A DNA stretch of 64,000 bases from Roseburia inulinivorans DSM 16841 (GTDB lineage Bacteria; Bacillota; Clostridia; Lachnospirales; Lachnospiraceae). Shown here piece after piece: positions 28,332 through 37,970 of the stretch. The stretch is taken from NCBI RefSeq assembly GCF_000174195.1, contig NZ_ACFY01000096.1, forward strand, positions 62,001 to 126,000, given 5' to 3'. The notes beneath the pieces were generated by a model. The model saw nothing but the letters and a program-made list of their open reading frames with translations, was not told the DNA's origin and made no database searches. The position numbers and the translations under genes are program-made. Numbering within the stretch: the first letter of the stretch is position 1; every line of letters starts with the position of its first letter.

Positions 28332-29866
28332 TATTTTCTTACCCTCGCCATAATTTTATTTTTCATAATACTTCTTTCCGTATGATTCAATAATACAAAA
28401 AAGTTAACAATACATCCAGCAAATCCTGCGATCACACATACTACAAAAAATGTTATCCAGTTAATTGGCAATACATATAGTCTTTTAATTCCAAAAAATA
28501 CGATCATCATAATAAATGTCGTTCCAATATACCTGAAAATAATTGGATAAAAAGTATTCCATTTTATCTTAAGGCATTTGCACGCATACAGAGGTACAAA
28601 GATAAGGTTTCCAAGAATTCCCGTTACCTTGCTTACCCCTGCTACCGCATAAATTCCAAGTGATGTAGTGTTTAAGAAGATGAACACCAAAAGTACATTA
28701 GTAAAACTGATGATCAACCAGAAAATAGAATTCACCTTCAACCTGTTTGTCACAAGGAATACGTTGTTTAAGGATGTTGTTACACCGGAAACCAGAAGAC
28801 TCATCATGATCACCACAAGAAGAGAATAAATCAGATTCACATCCTGATTCGGCACCCATAGCTGCATGAAATATTTCCCGAAAATAACAAGAATACAAAA
28901 AATAATATTCACAAAAAAGGAAGAAAACTTCATGGAAAGCTTCAATTCCTTTACCACTGCTTCTGTATCGTCCTTCGCATAGTACATAGTAAGATTCGGG
29001 CTAAACAGATTAATAAGTGTATTGGTCAGTGTTGAAATATAGGTTGGTATCTGTTGTGCGATAGATAGTTCCCCCATCAGATAGGCACTGATCCAGATAT
29101 TTGTAATTACCAGATCCAGTCCATCCGAAAGAACCTGCGACAGTCTGGAAATAGAGTTCCACATTCCAGCACTGATAAGTTCTTTTACCTTGATCCAATG
29201 AACATAACACTTTTTCAATCGTATATCAGGTACAAGCAGTCTTGTATAGTACATATTCATTACCAGCCCAACAAACGTACAAATACAGGTTACGATTCCA
29301 ATATAGGCTACATTTGGAGGCAGCATACCAAACAGCAGACACATTAAAAACACACGGAGTAATGCCGTCACAATATTGGCAATACTGCTTAAATATAATC
29401 TATTGGTAATAAAAGTTGCTACATTATATACCGTACTAATCAAAGTAATAATAAAATTAAACAGAATGAAGAAAAATAAAAGCTTTACCGATTCTTCCAG
29501 TTCAACCGGAATATCTAACAGTTTCTCCGCATTTAAGATCACCGGTACTGCAACTGCAAGAATTACTGGTATGATTGCTATATTAGCCATTAATACAGAC
29601 GAGAAATACTCATTCGCTTCTTTCTTTTTCCCCTGATGATATTCGATTGTGATAAATCTTCCCGCTACTGAGTTCAGCGCTACCGTGAGAATTGTAATAT
29701 AGTTAATTACATTATTTCCAAGACTTACAAACCCATATGCTTCTTCCCCTACCGTATCGGTCAGAAATGGTGTAAAGAAAAATGCGATGCCAAGTCCTAC
29801 AACAAATGTCACAAAGCTTGCGATTGTATTTATGATAAGTGCCTTATCTTTTCCTAGTTCCTTCAT
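28331..29866 (-). CDS. wzx: Wzx-type oligosaccharide flippase
   Basis: A 511-residue MOP-family flippase with about 12-14 membrane segments (IINTIASFVTFVVGLGIAFF, LGNNVINYITILTVALNSVAGRF). It would move the repeat unit of the Wzy-dependent module. The start chosen is the ATG behind GAGG; a TTG six bases earlier is too close to that box. It overlaps the GT4 gene by 23 bases. Sequence differs from the two other flippases in the window, consistent with different repeat units. Confidence 0.9.
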   Translation of the reverse strand: MKELGKDKALIINTIASFVTFVVGLGIAFFFTPFLTDTVGEEAYGFVSLGNNVINYITILTVALNSVAGRFITIEYHQGKKKEANEYFSSVLMANIAIIPVILAVAVPVILNAEKLLDIPVELEESVKLLFFFILFNFIITLISTVYNVATFITNRLYLSSIANIVTALLRVFLMCLLFGMLPPNVAYIGIVTCICTFVGLVMNMYYTRLLVPDIRLKKCYVHWIKVKELISAGMWNSISRLSQVLSDGLDLVITNIWISAYLMGELSIAQQIPTYISTLTNTLINLFSPNLTMYYAKDDTEAVVKELKLSMKFSSFFVNIIFCILVIFGKYFMQLWVPNQDVNLIYSLLVVIMMSLLVSGVTTSLNNVFLVTNRLKVNSIFWLIISFTNVLLVFIFLNTTSLGIYAVAGVSKVTGILGNLIFVPLYACKCLKIKWNTFYPIIFRYIGTTFIMMIVFFGIKRLYVLPINWITFFVVCVIAGFAGCIVNFFVLLNHTERSIMKNKIMARVRK

Positions 29867-31043
29867 GTTCAAAAACCTCTATATAATCTTCGTAAAATTT
29901 CTTTTTCGGAAATTCTTTCGCCTGCTCCAAAGATAACTCACTCATCTCTTTCCGCTTTTCTTTATCATCTGCCAACTGTATGATTGCAGCTTCCAGATTC
30001 GGAATAATATTATCTCTATCTATCCATACAGCCACATTTGAGGGGGCATACTCTATCATTCCACCGGATTTCGTAATAATAAGGGGCAGTCCGGAAAGCA
30101 TTCCCTCAATAGCAATCAGACCCGCTGCCTCTTCCCACAGAGATGGAATAACCTGGATATCTGCCGACTGATAGTACCGATATAATTTCTGATTCTCAAT
30201 ATATCCGGTAAACTTCACACGCTCTCCGGCTTTCTCCACCAGTTTCTGTACTTCCTGCACATAAGGTGTCACCACATTACCGCCAAACCCAGCACTTCCT
30301 ATCATGAGAAGTTTTATATCCGGCCGCTTTAAATTAATAACTGCCTGAAGTAACTCTCTCACACCTTTTACCTCTATAATTCTTCCACAGAAAAGCAGGA
30401 TAGTATCGTCCCTCTTAAATCCAAATTCTCCCCGGATTCTTTCCCGCTCTTCTGGCGTGATCCTTTTCTTAAATTTATCCTCATTCACACAATTATATAC
30501 TGTGTAAGCTTTTACATCTTTATCCTCAGTTGTCCGCATCCACTCTCTTGTTGCAAACTGACTGATTCCAATCACACTTCCGTAAATATGATCAATATAT
30601 GGCTCGCACAAAAGGTGATGGTGAATATGAAGATATACATTCTCTTTTCCGAATTCCTGTGCAAAACGTTTGAATTCATGATATAATCCACCTTCTGCAA
30701 CAATTGCATCCGGTCTGTATTCTTTCAGATAACGAAATACTCTGCGATAATAAGCAATATCAATCCATGTCTTGTTCTTAATAATCCGATTACTGTAACG
30801 TATCACACGATTGATCAGACGATCTGCCAATGTTGTCTTTGGAAGATATATAATTTTCGAATACTTATACTTCTCTGCAATCGCCCTCGCCTGCTCATTG
30901 TCCGCACAAAATACCATAAACTGTACCCGGTGTTCTATTTCGTTTTGTTCTACAAGTATGGTCAACAGTTCTTCAATTGCCCCACCCCTGATAGCTGGTA
31001 CCGGACCTGCTTCCGGCAATACTAATGCTATTTTTTCACTCAT
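29844..31043 (-). CDS. GT4 glycosyltransferase
   Basis: A 399-residue GT-B fold transferase of family 4. The N-terminal acceptor domain has RGGAIEELLTILV; the donor domain starts near LLFCGRIIEVKGVREL and contains SLWEEAAGLIAIEGMLSGLPLI, the E-x7-E pattern, then KSGGMIEY. It should add one sugar of the Wzx/Wzy repeat unit. It follows the GT2 gene with no gap, and its end overlaps the flippase start. Confidence 0.88.
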   Translation of the reverse strand: MSEKIALVLPEAGPVPAIRGGAIEELLTILVEQNEIEHRVQFMVFCADNEQARAIAEKYKYSKIIYLPKTTLADRLINRVIRYSNRIIKNKTWIDIAYYRRVFRYLKEYRPDAIVAEGGLYHEFKRFAQEFGKENVYLHIHHHLLCEPYIDHIYGSVIGISQFATREWMRTTEDKDVKAYTVYNCVNEDKFKKRITPEERERIRGEFGFKRDDTILLFCGRIIEVKGVRELLQAVINLKRPDIKLLMIGSAGFGGNVVTPYVQEVQKLVEKAGERVKFTGYIENQKLYRYYQSADIQVIPSLWEEAAGLIAIEGMLSGLPLIITKSGGMIEYAPSNVAVWIDRDNIIPNLEAAIIQLADDKEKRKEMSELSLEQAKEFPKKKFYEDYIEVFEHEGTRKR

Positions 31044-32009
31044 TTATCCTCTCATACGTCGTGATAATGTCCACAAATAGAAATCTGGTATATATACTTT
31101 CAGCCATCCTGAAATCTTCCGATGCCTGTCTTTTGTCTGCAAAAGTGCATTCTTATGTTCTCTTGCAAATTTTTTGCAATATTTGAATTCAGCTTTGTAC
31201 TGTTTTTTCTTCTCTGGAGACAATGCAGCATATTTTTCAAATACCCTGCTTACACTGCACCCTATCAGATTAATATCTGCAAATTCCGGTGAGATTTTCG
31301 TTAATTTCTCATAACACAATTCTTCCACTCTCATAGCTTCCAGATATTTATCCTGAAATTCCTGCTTCATCGCACTTCCAGCATAAATCATATAATGATA
31401 AAATGGATATTGAATCAATGAAGCTCTCTCAAATTTTTCGGAACAAACCACATTCGTGTTAAACAATAAGTCCTCTGCCACTTTATATTCTTCAAACTGA
31501 ATATTTTCAATTAAATCTTTGCGATATAACTTACACACCGGTCCCCACACAGTAAGCAGTGCAAGACCACTCTCTGTTTTGTTTTTTCCATGAATAATTG
31601 TACGTTCAGTTATAGTGCAGTTATCCTTTTCTTCCAGTTGATTTTCTTCCCGAAGCAAGCAGCATGCTACATCTGCATGATCTACCTCAGCCAACCGATA
31701 CAGACTTTCCAGCATATCTGCTTCAACCCAATCATCTGCATCCAGAAACATCACATATTTTCCTATTGCCAATTGTATTCCTTTATTTCTTGTTCTTGAA
31801 ACACCTTGATTTTCCTGCTCATAAACCTGAATTCTGTTATCCTGTCGTGCCCATTTATGACAAACTGCAAGACTGTCATCTGTAGAACCGTCATCTATCA
31901 ACAAAATTTGAAGATTTGTATAAGTTTGTCCACAAATACTCTCCAGTGTATGGGGCAGATATTTTTCAACATTGTATACAGGCACAACAATTGTTATTAA
32001 ATCATTCAT
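31044..32009 (-). CDS. GT2 glycosyltransferase
   Basis: A 321-residue GT-A transferase: ITIVVPVYNVEKYLPHTLESI, LIDDGSTDDS, QGVSRTRNKG and MFLDADDWVEADML. It belongs to the common EpsJ/WaaV-like group and should add one sugar to the lipid-linked repeat unit. ATGA overlap with the polymerase gene upstream and direct abutment to the GT4 gene downstream place it firmly in the operon. Confidence 0.88.
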   Translation of the reverse strand: MNDLITIVVPVYNVEKYLPHTLESICGQTYTNLQILLIDDGSTDDSLAVCHKWARQDNRIQVYEQENQGVSRTRNKGIQLAIGKYVMFLDADDWVEADMLESLYRLAEVDHADVACCLLREENQLEEKDNCTITERTIIHGKNKTESGLALLTVWGPVCKLYRKDLIENIQFEEYKVAEDLLFNTNVVCSEKFERASLIQYPFYHYMIYAGSAMKQEFQDKYLEAMRVEELCYEKLTKISPEFADINLIGCSVSRVFEKYAALSPEKKKQYKAEFKYCKKFAREHKNALLQTKDRHRKISGWLKVYIPDFYLWTLSRRMRG

Positions 32010-33400
32010 ATATTTTCCTCATCTGTCCGATCTTCTACACTCTTTCTCTTTGTAAAATGAATATCACCACTGCCATATCCATGAAGTACTACTCCAATCC
32101 AGTGTAAGAAAATGGAAAAAGCAAAAGCCAGAATACAAGTTGTAATTCCAAAAATCATATTATTAATCGTACCACCATCAAATAACAATTTGGTATATGG
32201 AACAGATAAAATACAAAGTGCCAATACATTTCTTTTCTTTAAGAAATATGTAAGACTTCCTTCTGCAATTGCAAATGGAATCAACATATTTATCACCGCA
32301 CCAACTACTCCGAAATTTGCATAGCCTTCTGCAATAAGTCCAGGCTGTGCATAAGATGCTGAAATATATTTTGCCGAAAGAAGCGGCAGACTCACATATT
32401 CGAATCCGAAATATCCCGCAAAACTCTTCACGTAAGTAATTCCATGGAAAAAACCGTGTACCTTCACATGTTGGATAATATTACCTCCAAGCTCCGTCCA
32501 GACACCAAATAGCCTATAAACCTGTCTTACACATGAATCATAAATACTTTTGAAATTTGTAATCTCACTTAATATATTATAGCTCCTGTCATAATAGAGA
32601 TTTAACTTCACCAATTCAGATACCATTCCATATGCCATAACAATAAAAATCCCGAAAATCAATAACGGAACTATCTTTTTTCCTTTTTTATAATTATCAT
32701 TCACTGCCGCAAAGAGAAAGAAGATTAATAACAGCGGCATGATATATTGAATAAAAAGGAATCGATTGGTTCTTACCTGATAAAGGCAATATAAACCTCC
32801 TAAAAGACCACCCACTGTATACAAATTAAGATTTCCGTGTGTACATAAGAATCTGGCTGCAAAGTAACAGAAAACCGGAACATATAGCACAAGTCCAGCT
32901 GTCCCCAATCTAAAATTCAAAAACAAAATAACAATTCCCATTAAGAAAACAGTGATATCATCCGCCCTCTTATACCTTATAAAATCACTCTGTTTCACTT
33001 CATCTGTCGTCTGTTTCACACATAACAGATATAGGAATATTACTGCCATAATAATAAAATATACTCCCAAATAAAGTAGAAAGAAATCCTGTGGTTCCTG
33101 CACTCCCTCTCTTTCCATCTCCCTTAATCTGCTATCTGTAAAATACCCCGGACATAAAACTCCGTCAATAAACACGTTAATCAGTAGAAACAAATACCCT
33201 ACACTGAATATTTTTCGCTTTTTCTCATAAAGAACAGACACTGCTAAAAACGCCACTAACGATATCAAAAGCCATGCACACCGCTCCCAGATATGTCCAT
33301 CTCCAACCATAACTTTTTTATCCAACAGAAGATTCAGACAGATAAATATCGTGACTGCGACCATCCCGGCTCGTGTCACCTGAAACATTTTTTTTGTCAT
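32006..33400 (-). CDS. wzy: Wzy-like repeat-unit polymerase
   Basis: A 464-residue membrane protein with about twelve hydrophobic segments and one large outer loop (about residues 280-350, NIIQHVKVHGFFHGITYVKSF region). This is the layout of O-antigen/capsule polymerases, which vary too much in sequence for firm motif proof. Its place among GT2, GT4 and flippase genes supports the call. The ATG overlaps the restored stop of the GT2 gene at 33397 (ATGA), and the end overlaps the next GT2 start by four bases. Confidence 0.8.
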   Translation of the reverse strand: MTKKMFQVTRAGMVAVTIFICLNLLLDKKVMVGDGHIWERCAWLLISLVAFLAVSVLYEKKRKIFSVGYLFLLINVFIDGVLCPGYFTDSRLREMEREGVQEPQDFFLLYLGVYFIIMAVIFLYLLCVKQTTDEVKQSDFIRYKRADDITVFLMGIVILFLNFRLGTAGLVLYVPVFCYFAARFLCTHGNLNLYTVGGLLGGLYCLYQVRTNRFLFIQYIMPLLLIFFLFAAVNDNYKKGKKIVPLLIFGIFIVMAYGMVSELVKLNLYYDRSYNILSEITNFKSIYDSCVRQVYRLFGVWTELGGNIIQHVKVHGFFHGITYVKSFAGYFGFEYVSLPLLSAKYISASYAQPGLIAEGYANFGVVGAVINMLIPFAIAEGSLTYFLKKRNVLALCILSVPYTKLLFDGGTINNMIFGITTCILAFAFSIFLHWIGVVLHGYGSGDIHFTKRKSVEDRTDEENI

Positions 33401-34369
33401 ACATACCGCTTTCCTAAACTCTTATCATTCATTAATACCATCACACATTTCACTGCAAGTTTCATGTTCTCTTTCAAATTATAGAGATATGGCTTTGCAA
33501 AAATTTTCCAGAAATACTTTCGAATATCTTTTTCAATAATCTTTTTCCGGTTCTTCCATAACTTGCCCATTCATTGCAAGATAAAGCACATTCCATGCCA
33601 GACAGCTCTGTATCACAGGTGCCAGAAGTTCTCTGTCTTCTTTTGTCTGAAAATAATCTATCCGCTCATGCCACATTTCAAAATAATCCATGCAATCCTG
33701 TTTTTTATAAGTAACTCCCATAATGGAATCTGCACGTTGTAGATAGTAGTATATATTCTCCGGAATACACACCACACATTCCTGATTCTCAAAAACAGAT
33801 ACAAACACATACTCATCTTCATAATGTCTTCCACATGGGAAACGCAGTTCTTTAAAAATTTTAGCATCATACAAAGCCCCCCATGCTGTAACTAGTACCC
33901 ATTCACCCTGAAGCTCTTTTTTTATAATCTCTCTTCCCGTATAAAGCTCCTGCTTCTTATCCTGTGTCACACATATTTGCTCTGTAACTTTATTACTCTC
34001 ATCTATTATCTGAATTCCGCAAACTGCAATTGATGCCCGATTCTGCTGTAATGCATCATACAGTTTACAGATATAATCCTCATCAATAAAATCATCTGAA
34101 TCAACGAACGCCACATACTCTCCCTGCGCAATATCCAATCCGGCATTTCTTGCATCAGACAATCCACCATTTTTCTTATGTATCACTTTGATTCGATTGT
34201 CTTTGTTCTGATATTGGTCACAGATTGCCGGACACTCATCCGGAGACCCGTCATCTACCAAAATAATTTCCAAATTTCCATAACTCTGACGGAGTAACGA
34301 ATCAACACAGATTGTAAGGTATTTTTCTACTTTATAGATTGGCACAATCACACTGATTAATGGTTTCAT
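33397..34369 (-). CDS. GT2 glycosyltransferase, 3' end frameshifted
   Basis: GT-A transferase: ISVIVPIYKVEKYL, VDDGSPDECPAI, GGLSDARNAG, AFVDSDDFIDEDY. As written, the frame stops at 33533 after 278 residues. A second frame continues as IIEKDIRKYFWKIFAKPYLY and on to a TGA at 33397-33399, forming a four-base ATGA overlap with the polymerase start, exactly as at the other junctions of this operon. Removing one A from the A5 run (T5 at 33542-33546) joins them to about 323 residues, a normal family length. I take the longer gene as real and the break as probable base-call error. Confidence 0.82.
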
Positions 34370-35478
34370 TTCATCTCCTCATACATTTCTTCTAATCGCC
34401 CCGCCTCCACACGGATATCAAATCCATGTTCTGCAAGCTCTTTTCCAAAACTTCGTCTTGCCTTTCCGTTGTCTTTATAGCGTCCTGCCGCTCTTACCGC
34501 TGTCTTCGCCCATTCTGCCTTACTTTCCTCCAGAGACAGGAATGGACTGCCCATCACATCCACTTCTCTGGTGATCGTATCAGAAAACACACATGGCAGA
34601 CCGCATGCCTGTGCTTCTACGCCAGTCATTGGCAGCCCTTCGAATAAAGATGGCATGACCATGACATCCATTGCCTGATATAACTCTCCGGTGTTATCCA
34701 CCATTCCGAATATTTTTACTGAATTTATCAACCCAAGTTGTTTTATTTTCTCCTCAATCTGTGGGCGTAACTCACCATCTCCCACCAGCCATAATACACT
34801 GTCTTTGTGGATTTTTCGTATCTCCGAAAAAATATCTACCAGATACATCTGGTTTTTCTGTTGGCAGAACCGGCCTACATTTCCAATAACAAGCTTATCT
34901 TTTGCCTGATACTGTGTTCTGATTTCATTTCTTGCTGTTTCGTTATAAGCATATTCATCACAGCAGATCGCATTTTTCAACACAGTATAATCTTTTTTGC
35001 CAAAAAGGAACGCTCCTGCTGCCTGCGAGCATCCGATCCGATCGGTAATGTACTTTTGAGATATGCTCCAAAGCATTCTATTCCGCACCGCTTTTCCTTT
35101 ACTCTCCGCATATACAGTTGCATGGCTATGTACAATTCGATGACTGATTCCATACTTTGCAGCAACCGGCAGGCATAAAAATGCAATGTAGGGTGCATGC
35201 AGATGAACAATATCATATTCACTGTGATGTTCTGAAAAAAACTGTTCAAAATATTTCTTTGTCTGTCTCATCTGTCTGCCGGACAATACCGGATAAGTAT
35301 AGACTCTTGAGCCAAGTTTTTTCACTTCTTTATCAAATGTCTCTTCCTGCTCTCCGAAGATCAGATAATCCATCTGGACACGTTCCATATTCATATGTCT
35401 CTGATAATTGAGCATCACTGTCCCGACACCGCCCACCGGGCGTTTTCCAATGATCTCCAGCACACGGGCTACACGCAT
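34366..35478 (-). CDS. GT4 glycosyltransferase
   Basis: A 370-residue GT-B transferase and the first gene of the Wzx/Wzy module. N-terminal KRPVGGVGTVMLNY, donor-domain IGNVGRFCQQKNQMYLVDIF, and MPSLFEGLPMTGVEAQACGLP (E-x7-E type). The layout is that of the CapJ/EpsF-like group. The start is the ATG eight bases after GGAGG; the ATG 15 bases upstream is part of that box. It ends in an ATGA overlap with the GT2 gene. Confidence 0.88.
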   Translation of the reverse strand: MRVARVLEIIGKRPVGGVGTVMLNYQRHMNMERVQMDYLIFGEQEETFDKEVKKLGSRVYTYPVLSGRQMRQTKKYFEQFFSEHHSEYDIVHLHAPYIAFLCLPVAAKYGISHRIVHSHATVYAESKGKAVRNRMLWSISQKYITDRIGCSQAAGAFLFGKKDYTVLKNAICCDEYAYNETARNEIRTQYQAKDKLVIGNVGRFCQQKNQMYLVDIFSEIRKIHKDSVLWLVGDGELRPQIEEKIKQLGLINSVKIFGMVDNTGELYQAMDVMVMPSLFEGLPMTGVEAQACGLPCVFSDTITREVDVMGSPFLSLEESKAEWAKTAVRAAGRYKDNGKARRSFGKELAEHGFDIRVEAGRLEEMYEEMK

Positions 35479-35514
35479 GATTTTTTCCTCCATTTATGCC
35501 TTACCCTTTAAGCA

Positions 35515-35542
35515 TTTATAGCATAATTTTCTTTACACAAAA
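35515..35542 (-). promoter_or_regulatory. Extended -10 promoter of the Wzx/Wzy module
   Basis: Minus-strand TATAAA (35515-35520) preceded by ATGC (extended TG), with a poor -35 TTTTGT (35537-35542) at 16 bases. It lies 37 bases before the GT4 start. The -10 region closely resembles that of the Wzz-led operon. Confidence 0.5.
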
Positions 35543-35568
35543 GAATTTTTCTATGAATTTTTTCTTAG

Positions 35569-36387
35569 TTATTCAGATTTGCGCAAAAATCTCTTATAAG
35601 AGTACTCCTTCATCCACCCCGGCATCATGAGTACAACAAAAGTTCCAACCTGCGCCTTTATATATTCAAACGTATTTGTAATTCCTAACTCGTGCTGCTG
35701 TTTTCTAAGTTTTTGAAAATCCTTGTAATAAGCCCATCCACTTCTTCGCTTTACTAATCCCATGCTTGTTCTCGCCCGGACAAGTATATCTTCCATGTTC
35801 CGGAACTGATATCCCTGTGACAACATCCTACTCCATAGAGAATAGTCCTCCAGAAATGGAAAATGTTTATAATTTCCCGCTTTTAAAATAGAATCTTTCC
35901 TATACATAACTGTCATGTGATTTAATGGATTACGCACTTTCACATACTCTAAAATCGCTTCCTGAGTCTTTGGCATGTTCTTAACGCGGTCTATGGTTCC
36001 TTCATCATTAAATTCCCGGATAGCACCACCTACCACATCCACTTCAGGATGTGCTTCCATATATGCCCCCTCTTTCTCTAATCGATCCGGCATCGCAATA
36101 TCATCCGTGTCCATTCTTGCAATCAGATCATATTGGCATAATTCCACTCCTTTTGCCAGTGCACGACCAAGCTGAACATTCTGTTCCATAGCATGCACGT
36201 GGAGATAATCACATTTTTTCTGATACTCCGCCACTACCTGATATAATTCCTGTGTCAGAGGTCCATCTTCGATCAGAAGAATTTCATCTGCAGTCCTCGT
36301 CTGAACTAATATACTTTCTAATGACGCTCTTAAATATTCTGGATTTTCTTTTTTATAAACAGACATCAATACGGATATTTTACTCAT
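35569..36387 (-). CDS. GT2 glycosyltransferase (AmsE-like)
   Basis: A 272-residue GT-A transferase of the AmsE/WcaA type: ISVLMSVYKKENPEYLRASLESI, LIEDGPLTQELY, LGRALAKGVELCQYDLIARMDTDDIAMPDR and LEDYSLWSRML. It is the last gene of the long operon that contains the CapD-like dehydratase and the small phosphoglycosyl transferase, and overlaps the SDR gene by eight bases. It probably adds the second sugar onto the lipid-linked initiating sugar. Confidence 0.88.
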   Translation of the reverse strand: MSKISVLMSVYKKENPEYLRASLESILVQTRTADEILLIEDGPLTQELYQVVAEYQKKCDYLHVHAMEQNVQLGRALAKGVELCQYDLIARMDTDDIAMPDRLEKEGAYMEAHPEVDVVGGAIREFNDEGTIDRVKNMPKTQEAILEYVKVRNPLNHMTVMYRKDSILKAGNYKHFPFLEDYSLWSRMLSQGYQFRNMEDILVRARTSMGLVKRRSGWAYYKDFQKLRKQQHELGITNTFEYIKAQVGTFVVLMMPGWMKEYSYKRFLRKSE

Positions 36388-37267
36388 ATTCTATCTCCTT
36401 AGATTTTTTTATACTCTCCAGAAAATCCACCACTTCATACTCTCCCATTTCTTCCTGAAATGATAGTTTCCGGTCATAGGTCAGGCTGCCAAAAACCTTT
36501 GAGAATATGTTAACTCTTCCGGTAAGCTTACCGATGATCCACTCGAATCCCGGAACGAGCCATATACTTCTTCCATAGCTTTCGGCGATCCGTGCTACCA
36601 TATCTGATGTATTCACATATTGGCTGTTTTGTGGGCAATAGATACCATCTGCATCTCCTCTGATAATCCGATATAAGAACTCGCACAAATTCTCGATGTA
36701 TATCATGCTTCTCTCATTGCTCACTCTCGGAAAAACAGGTATCTTGCCCGCCAGCTTCTCCAATGAAGCATAATTTCCGGTACAAGCTTTCCCATAAATC
36801 ATTGGAGGTCTGATAACTGCTACTTTGAATGTATCACTTCTTTGCTCACATAAGTACCGTTCTGCGGCAAGCTTGCTTTTTCCATAAAAAGTAATCGGTG
36901 TACATTCTGTTTCTTCTGTAATCTGTCCCATTGTCATTCCATAAACACTCATCGTACTTAAAAAAACGAACTGACGAACCCGCTCAGCCTTTGCCTTATC
37001 CGCAAGTTCTTCTGTCAATTTTGTATTAACTGCATAATAGAGTGCCTCCATTTCCGGCTGCTCTTTCTGATGTACAATTGCAGCCACATGGAGGATCGTA
37101 TCATATTTTGAAAAATCCATTTTCTTCCATTCTGAATTTCTCACAGAAACAAATGTAACATGCCATCGGTCTTCCAACGGCATGTTTCCATTTTTTTTCT
37201 CTATATACTGTTTGAATGAAGTGCCAACATAACTGTTGGTTCCGGTTATCAAAATCTGTTTTCCCAT
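36380..37267 (-). CDS. SDR sugar reductase/epimerase (WbpV-like)
   Basis: A 295-residue extended SDR: ILITGTNSYVGTSF at the start, FLSTMSVYG, YGKSK (Tyr-x3-Lys) and RSMIYIENLCEFL. Such proteins beside a 4,6-dehydratase and a phosphoglycosyl transferase usually reduce UDP-4-keto-6-deoxy-GlcNAc to UDP-QuiNAc or UDP-FucNAc. Given capD and the PGT in the same operon I infer that role. GAGGG lies upstream of the ATG. Confidence 0.82.
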   Translation of the reverse strand: MGKQILITGTNSYVGTSFKQYIEKKNGNMPLEDRWHVTFVSVRNSEWKKMDFSKYDTILHVAAIVHQKEQPEMEALYYAVNTKLTEELADKAKAERVRQFVFLSTMSVYGMTMGQITEETECTPITFYGKSKLAAERYLCEQRSDTFKVAVIRPPMIYGKACTGNYASLEKLAGKIPVFPRVSNERSMIYIENLCEFLYRIIRGDADGIYCPQNSQYVNTSDMVARIAESYGRSIWLVPGFEWIIGKLTGRVNIFSKVFGSLTYDRKLSFQEEMGEYEVVDFLESIKKSKEIEYE

Positions 37268-37315
37268 TATTTTCCCTCGAATAACCCAGCATGTCTTTTT
37301 ATCCGCTGCTACTAG

Positions 37316-37942
37316 CTATTTATGCATTTCTCCGGTTCCACCTTCCACAACACCTTTGTGTGACAAGACTGCTGTGATCGTTCCAAAAAAGCACTTCAGA
37401 TCCATTATGAATCCAAATTTTTTCACATACTCACCATCCAGTTTTGCCTTTACATCTATCTCCAACTCATCACGTCCGTTGATCTGCGCCCATCCGGTCA
37501 GTCCCGGCATTACATCATTTGCACCATACTTATCACGTTCCTCGATCAAATCATACTGATTCCACAAAGCTGGTCTTGGTCCGACAATACTCATCTTTCC
37601 CATAAGGATATTGATGATCTGCGGCAATTCATCCAGACTGCTTTTTCTTAAAAATTTCCCTACTCTTGTAATATACTGTTCCGGATCAGCCAGCATATGG
37701 GTTGGCATATCCTTTGGCGTATCAATTCTCATAGTTCTGAATTTGTAGATCATAAAGTGTGTCTTATGGATTCCAACCCTTTTCTGTTTAAAAAGGATTG
37801 GTCCTCTACTATCAATTTTAATCGCAATGCATAAAATCAAAAACAACCAGGATAACAGAATTAATGCCATCGCCGATAAAAGAATGTCAATTATTCTTTT
37901 CACTCCCATATAAAGTTTCTGTGACATTGTAAATTGTCTCAT
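37316..37942 (-). CDS. Small (PglC-like) initiating phosphoglycosyl transferase
   Basis: A 208-residue monotopic sugar transferase: one re-entrant hydrophobic helix (IIDILLSAMALILLSWLFLI), then GPILFKQKRVG, IYKFRTM, SSLDELPQIINILMGKMSIVGPRP and GLTGWAQINGRD. It places the first sugar phosphate on undecaprenyl phosphate. Unlike the broken WbaP-like gene near the left end, it is intact. The start used is the ATG with AAGGA upstream; two ATGs further up overlap the DUF2142 end. CapD-like and SDR neighbours suggest a 2-acetamido-2,6-dideoxyhexose first sugar. Confidence 0.92.
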   Translation of the reverse strand: MRQFTMSQKLYMGVKRIIDILLSAMALILLSWLFLILCIAIKIDSRGPILFKQKRVGIHKTHFMIYKFRTMRIDTPKDMPTHMLADPEQYITRVGKFLRKSSLDELPQIINILMGKMSIVGPRPALWNQYDLIEERDKYGANDVMPGLTGWAQINGRDELEIDVKAKLDGEYVKKFGFIMDLKCFFGTITAVLSHKGVVEGGTGEMHK

Positions 37943-37970
37943 CTTTTTGATTCCTTTCATGTATCTGCAA

